NCBI GenBank assembly: GCA_963741305.1
Contig: CAVUHL010000003.1
Location: 558,001 to 622,000 of the forward strand
Direction of reading: 5' to 3'
DNA: 64,000 nt
Source: DATMER01 sp963741305
GTDB taxonomy: Bacteria; Acidobacteriota; Thermoanaerobaculia; Multivoradales; UBA5704
The translations under genes and the position numbers were made by a program. Shown piece by piece: positions 53,985 to 62,597 of this stretch. Below the pieces are notes generated by a model, which made no database searches, was not told the DNA's origin, and saw only the letters and a list, made by a program, of their open reading frames with translations. Position 1 is the stretch's first letter. Each line of letters begins with the position of its first letter.

Positions 53985-55879
53985 CGCGTTTCGCCCTTCT
54001 CGTGCCGCTCCCACATGGCGAGGAAGGCGCGCTCTAGATCGCGGACCGTACGCGGCGTGTCGTAGAGCGGCGAGCCGGTCCTCGCTGCGGCGACGCGGGC
54101 GCGGAGTCCGGCGAGAGCCTCATGATCGTGTGCCAGGCAGACGGCGGTCTCTTCATAGATCGATAGGTCGGCGACCACCAACTCGGGCAGCCCAGCTGCT
54201 TGGAGCAGGCTCGCCGCGACCCGCGCCGGCAGGTGATCCCCGGGGCAGGTGAGCACCGGAACGCCACTCCACAGGGCGTCGCTCGCGGTCGTGTGCGCGT
54301 TGCAGATCCAGGTGTCAAGGAAGAGGTCGGCGAGGCCGCATCGCGCCAGGTGCTCCGGCTTCTTCAAGTGCGGCGCGAAGACCAGGCGGTCCGACCGCAC
54401 GCCGCGCGCCTCGGCCTCGCGGCGCAGGTTCTCGCGCGCCGGCGGGGCCATGTCCTGGAGCCACAGGACGCCGCGGGGTACGCGCGTGAGGATCCGCATC
54501 CAGACGTCCCAGATCACGGGCTCGATCTTCCAATGCATGTTGAAGCTGCAGAAGACGAACGCCTCGTCCGGCAGGCCGTGCTCCTGGCGCTCGAAGCGGC
54601 GCGGCGCGATCGGCTGCAGGTGGTCGTTCACCTGGTAGCAGCCCGGCAGCAGGACCAGCCTCTCGCCGAAGTGCTCCTGATGTTCCAGCGGAGTGATGAC
54701 GGCATCGCCGAGGAAGTAGTCGGTGAAGACGCCGCCCAAGGTTCCCGGGTAGAGGTAGACGGCCTGGATGGGCGCCGGGCGGAGGGCCAGGATCTCCGGC
54801 CGCGAACCGGCGGCGAAGCCGGTGAGGTCGACAAGGATGCCGATGCCGTCCTCGCGGATGCGCCGCGCCGCCGCGATGGGAGCCGCTGCCGCGAGGTCGA
54901 CGAAGTGGTCGCAGTCCTCGGCGATCCCCCGGCGGTACTCGCTGCCGTCGTCCTTGCCGAGCGAGTAGCCGAAGATCTCGAAGCGCGAGCGGTCATGGAG
55001 ACCGTAGAGCTGGCGGGTCAGATGGGCGAGGGCGTTGTCGCGGAAGTCGCTCGACAGGTAACCGAGGCGCAGGCGGCCGTTCCTCATCGTGGCCGAATGC
55101 GGCGGCAGGTCCGCTGCCGCGAATCGCCCGGCCAGGCGCTCCGCCGTGTCACGGGCGATGGCCAACTGCTCCGCGGCCGGAAGCCCCAGGACCATCGCCA
55201 GCGAAGGGGAGAGCGGCGACGCCTGCCCCTCGCCGAGGCACCGGATCACCGCGGCGCGCACGGCGGCGATCTCCGCCTCCCGCCCTCGCCAGTCACAGAG
55301 CTGGGCGCGGCAGGCGGCGAGGCCTGCCCGGGCCTCCTCGTGGCCCGGATCGATCTCCACCGCGCGCGCAAAGGCGCGCTCGGCGGCGCCGACCTGGAAG
55401 CTCGACACGAGGAGGCCGCCGAGCCGCGCGTGAGCCCCGGCATGTCCGGGGTCGGCCTGCGCCGCTCGGCGCAGGCTCTCGATCGCCTCGTCCTGCCGAT
55501 CCAGGCGGGCGAGGAGGTCCCCATAGTTGAACAGGGCCTTGGCGTACCGGGGTGCGAGCCGGATGGCGCGCCGCAGGCAGTCCGCGGCGGCTTCGAGATC
55601 GCCCGACTCGCGCAGCGCAACCCCGAGAGCGTTCCATGCCTGCGGGTACTCCGGCTGCAGCTCGAGCGCCGCCCGCAGGCTCGCCACCGCCTCGGCCGTC
55701 CGTCCCTGGGCGCGCAGCGTGTTGCCGAGGTTGTAGCGCGCCTTGGCGTAGCGAGAGTCCACGGCGATCGCCCGGCGGAACGCCTTCTCCGCCTCGGCCA
55801 GCCGTCCCTGCTCCTGGAGCGAGAGGCCCAGGTTGTTGAGGGCTCCGGGAACGTTGGGCTGCAGCGGAACGCCGTCCAC
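53981..55879 (-). CDS. SPINDLY/OGT-type O-glycosyltransferase with TPRs (632 aa)
   Basis: Residues 8-200 are about six TPR repeats (ALNNLGLSLQEQGRLAEAEK). Residues 270-620 are a GT41 catalytic region: LRLGYLSSDFRDN, GILVDLTGFA, PAPIQAVYLYPGTLGG, FNMHWKIEPVIWDVW and LFLDTWICNAHTTASDALWS. Such enzymes transfer GlcNAc, fucose or another sugar to Ser/Thr of proteins in the cytoplasm. The GTG start lies one base after the stop of the preceding FG-GAP gene, so translation is coupled. The N-terminus begins within the first TPR and may be short. The neighbouring Ser/Thr-rich propeller proteins are attractive acceptors. Confidence 0.92.
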   Translation of the reverse strand: MDGVPLQPNVPGALNNLGLSLQEQGRLAEAEKAFRRAIAVDSRYAKARYNLGNTLRAQGRTAEAVASLRAALELQPEYPQAWNALGVALRESGDLEAAADCLRRAIRLAPRYAKALFNYGDLLARLDRQDEAIESLRRAAQADPGHAGAHARLGGLLVSSFQVGAAERAFARAVEIDPGHEEARAGLAACRAQLCDWRGREAEIAAVRAAVIRCLGEGQASPLSPSLAMVLGLPAAEQLAIARDTAERLAGRFAAADLPPHSATMRNGRLRLGYLSSDFRDNALAHLTRQLYGLHDRSRFEIFGYSLGKDDGSEYRRGIAEDCDHFVDLAAAAPIAAARRIREDGIGILVDLTGFAAGSRPEILALRPAPIQAVYLYPGTLGGVFTDYFLGDAVITPLEHQEHFGERLVLLPGCYQVNDHLQPIAPRRFERQEHGLPDEAFVFCSFNMHWKIEPVIWDVWMRILTRVPRGVLWLQDMAPPARENLRREAEARGVRSDRLVFAPHLKKPEHLARCGLADLFLDTWICNAHTTASDALWSGVPVLTCPGDHLPARVAASLLQAAGLPELVVADLSIYEETAVCLAHDHEALAGLRARVAAARTGSPLYDTPRTVRDLERAFLAMWERHEKGETR

Positions 55880-55880
55880 C

Positions 55881-58517
55881 CTAGAAGTAACCCACCACGT
55901 CGACGAGGGAGTGCACCTCGCCGCCCGGGACGACGGCGCGCAGGATCAGCTTGCCCGAGAAGTCCGGCGCTAGACCAACCACTTGGTTGTTGGCCCGCGT
56001 CTGACCGGCCGAGAAGTTGATCGTGCTCGTGCCTGGGGTTGGCGTGGCTCCGGGAAACACAGTGACATGTCCGCCCACGGTCGGCGATACAACCGTCACG
56101 TTGAGGGCCACCGCCAGCGCGTCGACGGGGATGCCGCAGTTGGGCGGCACCACGAGCTCGCGGTTGCCGGTGGTGAGCGCCGGGCCCTGTCCCAGGACCC
56201 GCGTGTCGAGCAGCCGGCAGGGGGTGACGGTGTAGTAGTCCATGCCGCCGACGCGGTTCTCGTACCAGGCGATCTTGTCGTCGTCGCGGGAAGCCGAGAG
56301 CACGTCGAGGTCGCCGTCCCCATCAACGTCCGCCGCGTAGACCGAACGGGCGAACTCGGCGCTGGCCGAGAGCGTATGGAGCACCCAGGAGATCCCCCCA
56401 CCGTCCACGTTCTCGTACCAGGCGATCTTGTCGTCGAACATGGACGCCGAGAGCGCGTCGAGATCGCCGTCCCCATCCATGTCCGCCGCATAAACCACGT
56501 GGGCATAATCGGCGCTGGCCGAGATCGTGTGCAGGGTCCAGGAGGTCCCTCCGCCACCCACGTTCTCGTACCAGGCGATCTTGTCGTCCTGGTGGGACGC
56601 AGAGAGCGCGTCGAGGTCCCCGTCTCCATCCACGTCCGCAGCGAAAACCGAAAAGCCGCCAACGGCGCTGGTGGAGATCGTGTGCAGCGTCCAAGAGGTC
56701 CCCCCACCCCCCACGTTCTCGTACCAGGCTATCTTGTCGTCGAATAACGACGCCGAGAGCGCGTCGAGGTCGCCGTCGCCGTCCACATCTGCCGCATAGG
56801 CCGAGGTGGTGCCATTGGCGGTGGTGGAGATCGTATGCAGCACCCAGGAGGTTCCCCCACCCCCCGCGTTTTCGTACCAGGCGATCTTGTTGCCAACGCC
56901 AGCAGAGGCGGAGAGCGCATCGACGTCCCCGTCTCCGTCCACGTCCGCCGCGTACAACGAGAGGGGCTTATCGGCGAGGGCGATCGTGTACAGCGTCCAG
57001 GAGGTCCCGCCACCCCCCACGTTTTCATACCAGGCGATCTTGTCATCCCAGTAAGAGGCCGAAAGCGTATCGAGATCCCCGTCTCCATCCACGTCCGCGG
57101 CGTGCACCCGGACGGCGCCATCAGCGCTGGTCGAGATGGTGTGGAGCGCCCAGGACGTTCCTCCACCCCCCATGTTCTCGTACCAGGCGATCCTGTCGCC
57201 GTAGATCGACGCCGAGAGCGCATCGAGATCGCCGTCGCCATCCATGTCCGCCGCGTAGACCGAGTCGGCTCCATCGTCGTTGGTCGAGATCTCCGGCGGA
57301 CTGACGAAGGTGATGCCGCGGTGGATGCTGTCGTTGCGGTACCAGGCGATCGTGCCGTCGACGTTTGCCGAGAGCGCGTCGAGGTCGCCGTCCCCATCCA
57401 CGTCCGCGGCGTAGACGGCGGCGTTGGCGCTGTCGGAGATGGTGTGGAGCACCCAGGAGGTGCCCTCTCCTCCCACGTTCTCAAACCATGCGATCGTATT
57501 GCCGTAGTTGGATGCCAGGAGCACGTCGAGGTCGCCGTCGCTGTCCGCATCCGTCACGTAGAACGACGTGGCGTTAGCGCTGGTCGAGATGGTGTGGAGC
57601 GCCCAGGAGGTCCCGCCGCCGCCCACGTTCTCGTACCAGGCGAGCTTGCCGTCGTATCCTGACTCCGAGAGCGCGTCGAGATCCCCATCTCCGTCGACGT
57701 CCGCCGCAGACACGATGAAAGGGCCATCGGCGCTGGTCGAAATCGTGTGGGGCACCCAGGAAGTACCCCCTCCTCCCATGTTTTCGTACCAGGTGACCTT
57801 GTCGTCGGCGTAAGACGCCGAGAGCGCATCGAGATCGCCATCGCCATCCACGTCCGCCGCATGGACCGAGTAGGGGGCGTTGGCGCTGGTCGAGATCGTG
57901 TGGAGCACCCAGGTGGTGCCGCCTCCCCCCGCGTTCTCGTACCAAGCGATCCTGTCGTCGGCGTAAGACGCCGAGAGCGCATCGAGGTCGCCGTCGCCGT
58001 CCACGTCCGCCGCGTACACCACGAAGGCACTGGCGGCGCTCGTGGAGATCGTATGGAGCGTCCAGGACGTGCCGCCTCCCCCTACGTTCTCGTACCAGGC
58101 GATCTTGTCGTCCGCGTTAGACGCCGAAAGGGCGTCGAGGTCGCCATCGCCGTCGACATCCGCCGCGTAGACCGACCGGGCGTCATCGGCGCTCGTGGAG
58201 ATTGTATGGAGCACCCAGGAGGTGCCGTCTCCCACCGCGTTCTCGTACCAGGCGATCTTGTCGTCGGAGCGCGAGGCCGAGAGCGTGTCGGCATCCCCGT
58301 CGCCGTCCACGTCCGCCGCGTACACCGAGACGGCGAAGCCGGCGCTGGTCGAGATCGGCGGCGGGATCGTGAACGGCACCGGCCGGGCGTGCACCACTCC
58401 GCGCGTGCCCAGGCCGCCGAAGATCAGCGCGAAGACGACGAGGAGCTCGCGCCGGCGCCGGTTGCTTAGCCGGCGGCGCCCACGGGACCTGATCTGATGC
58501 TTGCGCTTGCGGTGCAT
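55881..58517 (-). CDS. Secreted FG-GAP/VCBS double beta-propeller protein (878 aa)
   Basis: A long, Arg-rich signal region (RKRKHQIRSRGRRRLSNRRR, then LLVVFALIFGG) precedes 14 repeats of about 47 residues. Each repeat has a DVDGDGDLDALSAS calcium loop, IAWYEN and LHTISTSA. A break after repeat 7 (HRGITFVSPPEIST) echoes the N-terminal lead-in, so the protein is probably two seven-bladed propellers. The C-terminal 120 residues form a separate module (CRLLDTR to LRAVVPGGEVHSLVDVVGYF) shared with the paralogue, perhaps for sorting. The repeats are also close at DNA level. It is probably a surface or extracellular calcium-binding protein; the ligand is unknown. Confidence 0.9.
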   Translation of the reverse strand: MHRKRKHQIRSRGRRRLSNRRRRELLVVFALIFGGLGTRGVVHARPVPFTIPPPISTSAGFAVSVYAADVDGDGDADTLSASRSDDKIAWYENAVGDGTSWVLHTISTSADDARSVYAADVDGDGDLDALSASNADDKIAWYENVGGGGTSWTLHTISTSAASAFVVYAADVDGDGDLDALSASYADDRIAWYENAGGGGTTWVLHTISTSANAPYSVHAADVDGDGDLDALSASYADDKVTWYENMGGGGTSWVPHTISTSADGPFIVSAADVDGDGDLDALSESGYDGKLAWYENVGGGGTSWALHTISTSANATSFYVTDADSDGDLDVLLASNYGNTIAWFENVGGEGTSWVLHTISDSANAAVYAADVDGDGDLDALSANVDGTIAWYRNDSIHRGITFVSPPEISTNDDGADSVYAADMDGDGDLDALSASIYGDRIAWYENMGGGGTSWALHTISTSADGAVRVHAADVDGDGDLDTLSASYWDDKIAWYENVGGGGTSWTLYTIALADKPLSLYAADVDGDGDVDALSASAGVGNKIAWYENAGGGGTSWVLHTISTTANGTTSAYAADVDGDGDLDALSASLFDDKIAWYENVGGGGTSWTLHTISTSAVGGFSVFAADVDGDGDLDALSASHQDDKIAWYENVGGGGTSWTLHTISASADYAHVVYAADMDGDGDLDALSASMFDDKIAWYENVDGGGISWVLHTLSASAEFARSVYAADVDGDGDLDVLSASRDDDKIAWYENRVGGMDYYTVTPCRLLDTRVLGQGPALTTGNRELVVPPNCGIPVDALAVALNVTVVSPTVGGHVTVFPGATPTPGTSTINFSAGQTRANNQVVGLAPDFSGKLILRAVVPGGEVHSLVDVVGYF

Positions 58518-58533
58518 TCTCGTCCGGCTCCTC

Positions 58534-61188
58534 TCAGAAGTAGCCCACCACGTCGACGATAAAGTGTACCTCGCCGCCCGGGACGACGGCGCGCAGGATC
58601 AGCTTGCCCGAGAAGTCCGGAGCCAGACCCACGATCTGGTTGTTGGCCCGCGTCTGGCCGGCCGAGAAGTCGATCGTGCTCGTGCCCGGGGGCGGCGTGG
58701 CTCCGGGGAATACCGTGACATGCCCGCCCGCGGTCGGCGATACCGCTGTCACGTTGAGCGCCAACGCCAAGGCATCGCCGGGGATGCCGCAGTTGGGCGG
58801 CACCAACAGCTCGCGATTGACGCCGGAGGTGAGCGCCGGGCCCTGTCCCAGGATCCGCGTGTCGAGCAGCCGGCAGGGGGTGACGGTGTAGAAGTCCATG
58901 CCGCCGACGCGGTTCTCGTACCAGGCGATCGTGTCTTCGCGGTTGGATGCCGAGAGCGCGTCGAGGTCTCCGTCGCCGTCCACATCTGCTGCATGAACCG
59001 AGTAGGCGTCATAGGCGTCGGTCGAGATCGTGTGGAGGGTCCAAGACGTCCCTCCGCCCCCCACATTCTCGTACCACGCGATCTTGTCGTCGCTGTGGGA
59101 CGCCGAGAGCGCGTCGAGGTCGCCGTCCCCGTCGACGTCTGCCGCGTGCACCGAGTAGGCGCCGTTGGCGCTGGTGGAAATCGTGTGGAGCACCCAGGAG
59201 GTCCCTCCACCCGCGACGTTTTCGTACCAGGCGATCTTGTCATCGAGGCCGGATGCCGAGAGCGCATCGAGGTCGCCGTCCCCGTCCACGTCCGCCGCGT
59301 ATACCGAGTGGGCGCCAAGGGCACTGGTGGAAATTGTGTGGAGCGCCCAGGAGGTCCCCCCTCCTCCGACGTTTTCGTACCAGGCGATCTTGTGAATGTC
59401 GAAGAACGATGCCGAGAGCGCGTCGAGATCGCCGTCCCCGTCCATGTCCGCCGCGAAGACCGATCTGGGGAAATCGGCGCTGGTGGAGATCGTGTGAAGC
59501 ACCCAGGAGGTCCCCCCGCCACCTACGTTCTCGTGCCAGGCGATCTTGGCCTCGTAGAACGATGTCGAGAGTGCGTCGAGATCCCCGTCGCCATCCAAGT
59601 CCGCCGCGTAAACTGAGTCGGCGCCATCGGTACTGGTCGAAATGGTGTGGAGCACCCAGGAGGTCCCTCCACTGCCCACATTCTCATACCAGGCAATCTT
59701 GTCGTCGTAGACCGACGCCGAGAGTGCGTCGAGATCCCCGTCGCCGTCCACGTCCGCCGCGTAGACCGAAACGGCGCCATCAGCGCCAGTCGAGATCGTA
59801 CGGAGTGCCCAAGAGGTTCCAGTGCCCCCCACGTTCTCATACCAGGCGATCTTGTCGTCGCGGAGCGACGCCGAGAGCGCATCGAGATCTCCATCCCCGT
59901 CGATGTCTCCGGTGTAAACCGAGAAAGGGGAATCGGCGCTCGTCGAGACCTTCGGCGGGCTGACGAAGGTGACGCCGCGGTGGATGGTGTCGTTGCGGTG
60001 CCAGGAGATCGTGTCGGCATAGACAGAGGCCGAGAGCGCGTCAAGATCTCCGTCCCCATCCACGTCCGCCGCGTAGACCGAGATGGCGCCATCGGCGCCG
60101 GTCGAGATCGTGTGCAGCACCCAGGACGTTCCCCCACCTCCCACATTCTCGTACCAGGCGATCTTATCGTCGAAGAGAGACGCCGAGAGCGCATCGAAGT
60201 CCCCATCCCTGTCCACGTCCGCCGTGTAGACCGACCGTACGAAAGCGGCGTCGGTCGAGATCGTATGCAGCACCCAGGACGTTCCTCCGCCCCCCGCATT
60301 CTCGTACCAGGCGATCTTGTCATCGAGGAGGGACGCTGAAAGCGCGTCGAGGTCCCCATCGCCATCTACGTCTGCCGCGTGGACCGAGTAGGCGCCATCG
60401 GCGCTTGTCGAGATCGTATGCAGCACCCAGGACGTTCCCCCACCCCCCACGTTCTCGTACCAAGCGATCTTGTCTTCCACGCGGGACGCCGAAAGCGCGT
60501 CGAGGTCCCCGTCGCCGTCCACATCGGCCGCATAAACCGAATAGGGGTTATCGGCGCTGGTCGAGATCGTGTGGAGCACCCATGAGGTCCCTATGCCTCC
60601 TGCGTTCTCGTACCAGGCGATCTTGTCGTCGACGCGAGACGCCGAAAGCGCGTCAATGTCTCCGTCGCCGTCCACGTCCGCCGCGTAGACTGACTCAGCA
60701 CCATCAGCGTTGGTCGAGATCGCGTGGAGAGCCCAGGAGGTACCCCCACCTCCTACGTTCTCGTACCAAGCGATCTCGTCGTCGGTGAACGAAGCCGAGA
60801 GTGCGTCGATGTCCCCGTCTCCATCCACATCCGCTGCGTAAACCGATTTGGCGAAATCGGCGCTGGTCGCGATCGTATGGAAAGTCCAGGATGTACCCTG
60901 GCCATCCATGTTCTCGTACCAGGCGATCTTGTCGTCGTAAAACGAAGCCGAGAGCGCGTCGAGATCCCCGTCCCCGTCTATGTCCGCTGCGTAGACTGCG
61001 TGGGCGCCATAGGCGCTGGTCGAAATCGCCGACGGGGAAGAGAATGATACCGGCTTGGCGTACGCCACCCCGCGCGAGCCTGCGGCGCCGAAGATGATCG
61101 CGAAGATGAGGAAGAGCTCGCGTCGGCGCCGGCCGCTCGGCCGACTACGCCCCCGGGACCCAATCTGACGCCTGCGCTTGCAGCGCAT
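58534..61188 (-). CDS. Secreted FG-GAP/VCBS double beta-propeller protein, paralogue (884 aa)
   Basis: This is the first gene of the operon. GGAGGAA lies a few bases before the ATG. It has the same Arg-rich signal region (KRRRQIGSRGRSRPSGRRRR), 14 repeats split 7+7 by HRGVTFVSPPKVST, and the same C-terminal module. Only 16 bases separate its stop from the next gene. Blade sequences differ mainly in the loop after the calcium motif (FYDD, FTDD, RVED, LRDD), as if the exposed face were diversifying. Array C lies directly upstream of this gene. Confidence 0.9.
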   Translation of the reverse strand: MRCKRRRQIGSRGRSRPSGRRRRELFLIFAIIFGAAGSRGVAYAKPVSFSSPSAISTSAYGAHAVYAADIDGDGDLDALSASFYDDKIAWYENMDGQGTSWTFHTIATSADFAKSVYAADVDGDGDIDALSASFTDDEIAWYENVGGGGTSWALHAISTNADGAESVYAADVDGDGDIDALSASRVDDKIAWYENAGGIGTSWVLHTISTSADNPYSVYAADVDGDGDLDALSASRVEDKIAWYENVGGGGTSWVLHTISTSADGAYSVHAADVDGDGDLDALSASLLDDKIAWYENAGGGGTSWVLHTISTDAAFVRSVYTADVDRDGDFDALSASLFDDKIAWYENVGGGGTSWVLHTISTGADGAISVYAADVDGDGDLDALSASVYADTISWHRNDTIHRGVTFVSPPKVSTSADSPFSVYTGDIDGDGDLDALSASLRDDKIAWYENVGGTGTSWALRTISTGADGAVSVYAADVDGDGDLDALSASVYDDKIAWYENVGSGGTSWVLHTISTSTDGADSVYAADLDGDGDLDALSTSFYEAKIAWHENVGGGGTSWVLHTISTSADFPRSVFAADMDGDGDLDALSASFFDIHKIAWYENVGGGGTSWALHTISTSALGAHSVYAADVDGDGDLDALSASGLDDKIAWYENVAGGGTSWVLHTISTSANGAYSVHAADVDGDGDLDALSASHSDDKIAWYENVGGGGTSWTLHTISTDAYDAYSVHAADVDGDGDLDALSASNREDTIAWYENRVGGMDFYTVTPCRLLDTRILGQGPALTSGVNRELLVPPNCGIPGDALALALNVTAVSPTAGGHVTVFPGATPPPGTSTIDFSAGQTRANNQIVGLAPDFSGKLILRAVVPGGEVHFIVDVVGYF

Positions 61189-61319
61189 CGTTCTTCCTCC
61201 GATGAGAGAGGGGCTTTTTGACGAATTGAACTCTAATCTATGCTGGAACGAACGGCATGTCTAGGAGCAGTCCGGTCCAGGAGGTCCATGGCCACCGGAT
61301 CATGTCCGAGCCTGGCGCG

Positions 61320-61583
61320 CTGCGTTTGCAGGACGGCACGCTCCGTTTGGAGCCTGACGCGCTGCATTTGGAGCATGGTGCGCTCCGTTTGGAGATTGGC
61401 ACGCTCCGTTTGCAGGATGGCGAGCTGCATTTAGAGCGTGGCGTGCTCCCTTTGTAGGATTGCGCGCTGCGTTTGGAGCTTGGCAAGCTCCGTTTGGAGA
61501 ATGGCGCGCTGCAATTGGAGGATGACATCCTCCAACTTCCGGATGCCATCCTGCTTTTGCCGGATGCCGCGCTGCAGTGGAGT
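61320..61583. repeat. Array C: 21-bp-period hairpin-core array
   Basis: Thirteen units start every 21 bases (61320, 61341, 61362 and so on to 61572). The core is 12 bases, CTCCGTTTGGAG or CTGCGTTTGCAG, that is four-base arms around a four-base loop. Both arm types occur with matching partners (CTCC/GGAG and CTGC/GCAG) as well as mixed units. The 9-base spacers keep a partial pattern ending in GGCRCG. The last three units are degenerate. It fills most of the gap 61189-61628, upstream of the FG-GAP operon; no gene is seen in the gap. Heptad peptides are readable in several frames on both strands, which is expected of any 21-bp repeat. Confidence 0.93.
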
Positions 61584-61628
61584 ACAGCCCCCAAAACTCC
61601 CGGGTTCCGGGGAGGCGTCAAGGGGGGC

Positions 61629-62597
61629 TCATCCTGACCGAATCGCCCGCCCCATCCGCATCCCATCACGCAGCCGGTAAGCGTGCTGAGCAGTGACGAT
61701 CACGCCTGGATCTTCCAACCGGCCGCGTAGGACGTGAAGGTGCCGGGCCGCCACGTTCGTGATCTCGGCACGCAGCGCGCCTTCGGGAGCGAGCCTCTCG
61801 CCAACCTCCAGGACCGGCACGCCCTCGCCCCCTTCCAGCCGATCCTCGATCAGCCGTTCCCAGGTGACGCCTTCCTGGCTGCCGGGCTTGAGCTGGACGC
61901 GGCGGGTGAGCGCCTTGCCTCCGAGGGAGATCCCCTCGTCCGCATCCCGCCAGACGATGATGTCCATGGCGTCCTCGACTTCCTGCCGGTCCTCCTCGGT
62001 CGAGCCCACGGCAGTGCCTTCCAGGCGCCAGGGGAAGCGCCGGTCCAGGTAGGAGCGCAGCGCCGGGACGACTACTTTGGAGAGCTCGTCCTTCTCGATC
62101 ACATCCCGTGGATCAAATCCGGCTTCGACCAGATCGCGGCCGAAGGTGGCTCCGTAGCCGCGCTTGTTCGAGAAGAAGCGGCAGGCGGGGGGACGTGTGG
62201 CGAACATGCCGCGGACGGTGGCGGCGAGATAGATCGATTCCCACCAGCGGTCCACGGGCAGGAAGGTCAGGGTGGAGAGCTGGATGTCCTGGACCAGGAG
62301 CCCGCCGGGACGGAGCATGCCGGTGAGCGTGCGGCAGAAGGCGTTCGCGGAGGTGAAGACCTGCGGGTCGAGAGTGCCAGTCGCCGCGATCTGGAGATCG
62401 GGATGGTCCGTGCGCCAGCGCTCGACCGTGGCATCGGTGTCCGGCCCCGGCCTTTCCAGGCAGAGCACGGTTGTCTGCGCGAGGAGCGCGGGGGCCAGGC
62501 CGGACAGGGCTTCGAGGAGCTGGGTGATATGGTAAAGATGGTCCTCGACGACCACGATCGGACGGCGTTCGAATCCGCTGGCCTCTCCCCAGGTCAT
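61629..62597 (-). CDS. Hypothetical protein, possibly methyltransferase-like (322 aa)
   Basis: No family is recognised with confidence. VVVEDHLYHITQLLEAL near the start and GMLRPGGLLVQDI in the first half resemble the fold elements of a SAM-dependent methyltransferase, but the glycine-rich SAM motif is not clear. The C-terminal half is rich in charged strands (EGALRAEITNVAARHLHVL). It lacks a signal peptide. Its ATG overlaps the start codon of the divergent sensor gene by two bases. Confidence 0.75.
   Translation of the reverse strand: MTWGEASGFERRPIVVVEDHLYHITQLLEALSGLAPALLAQTTVLCLERPGPDTDATVERWRTDHPDLQIAATGTLDPQVFTSANAFCRTLTGMLRPGGLLVQDIQLSTLTFLPVDRWWESIYLAATVRGMFATRPPACRFFSNKRGYGATFGRDLVEAGFDPRDVIEKDELSKVVVPALRSYLDRRFPWRLEGTAVGSTEEDRQEVEDAMDIIVWRDADEGISLGGKALTRRVQLKPGSQEGVTWERLIEDRLEGGEGVPVLEVGERLAPEGALRAEITNVAARHLHVLRGRLEDPGVIVTAQHAYRLRDGMRMGRAIRSG

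Noticed and set aside
61233..61430. Coiled-coil heptad protein (LQTER repeats) on the minus strand
   Set aside because: Several frames on both strands are equally open through array C, so the heptads follow from the 21-bp period; no ribosome site or signal supports translation.
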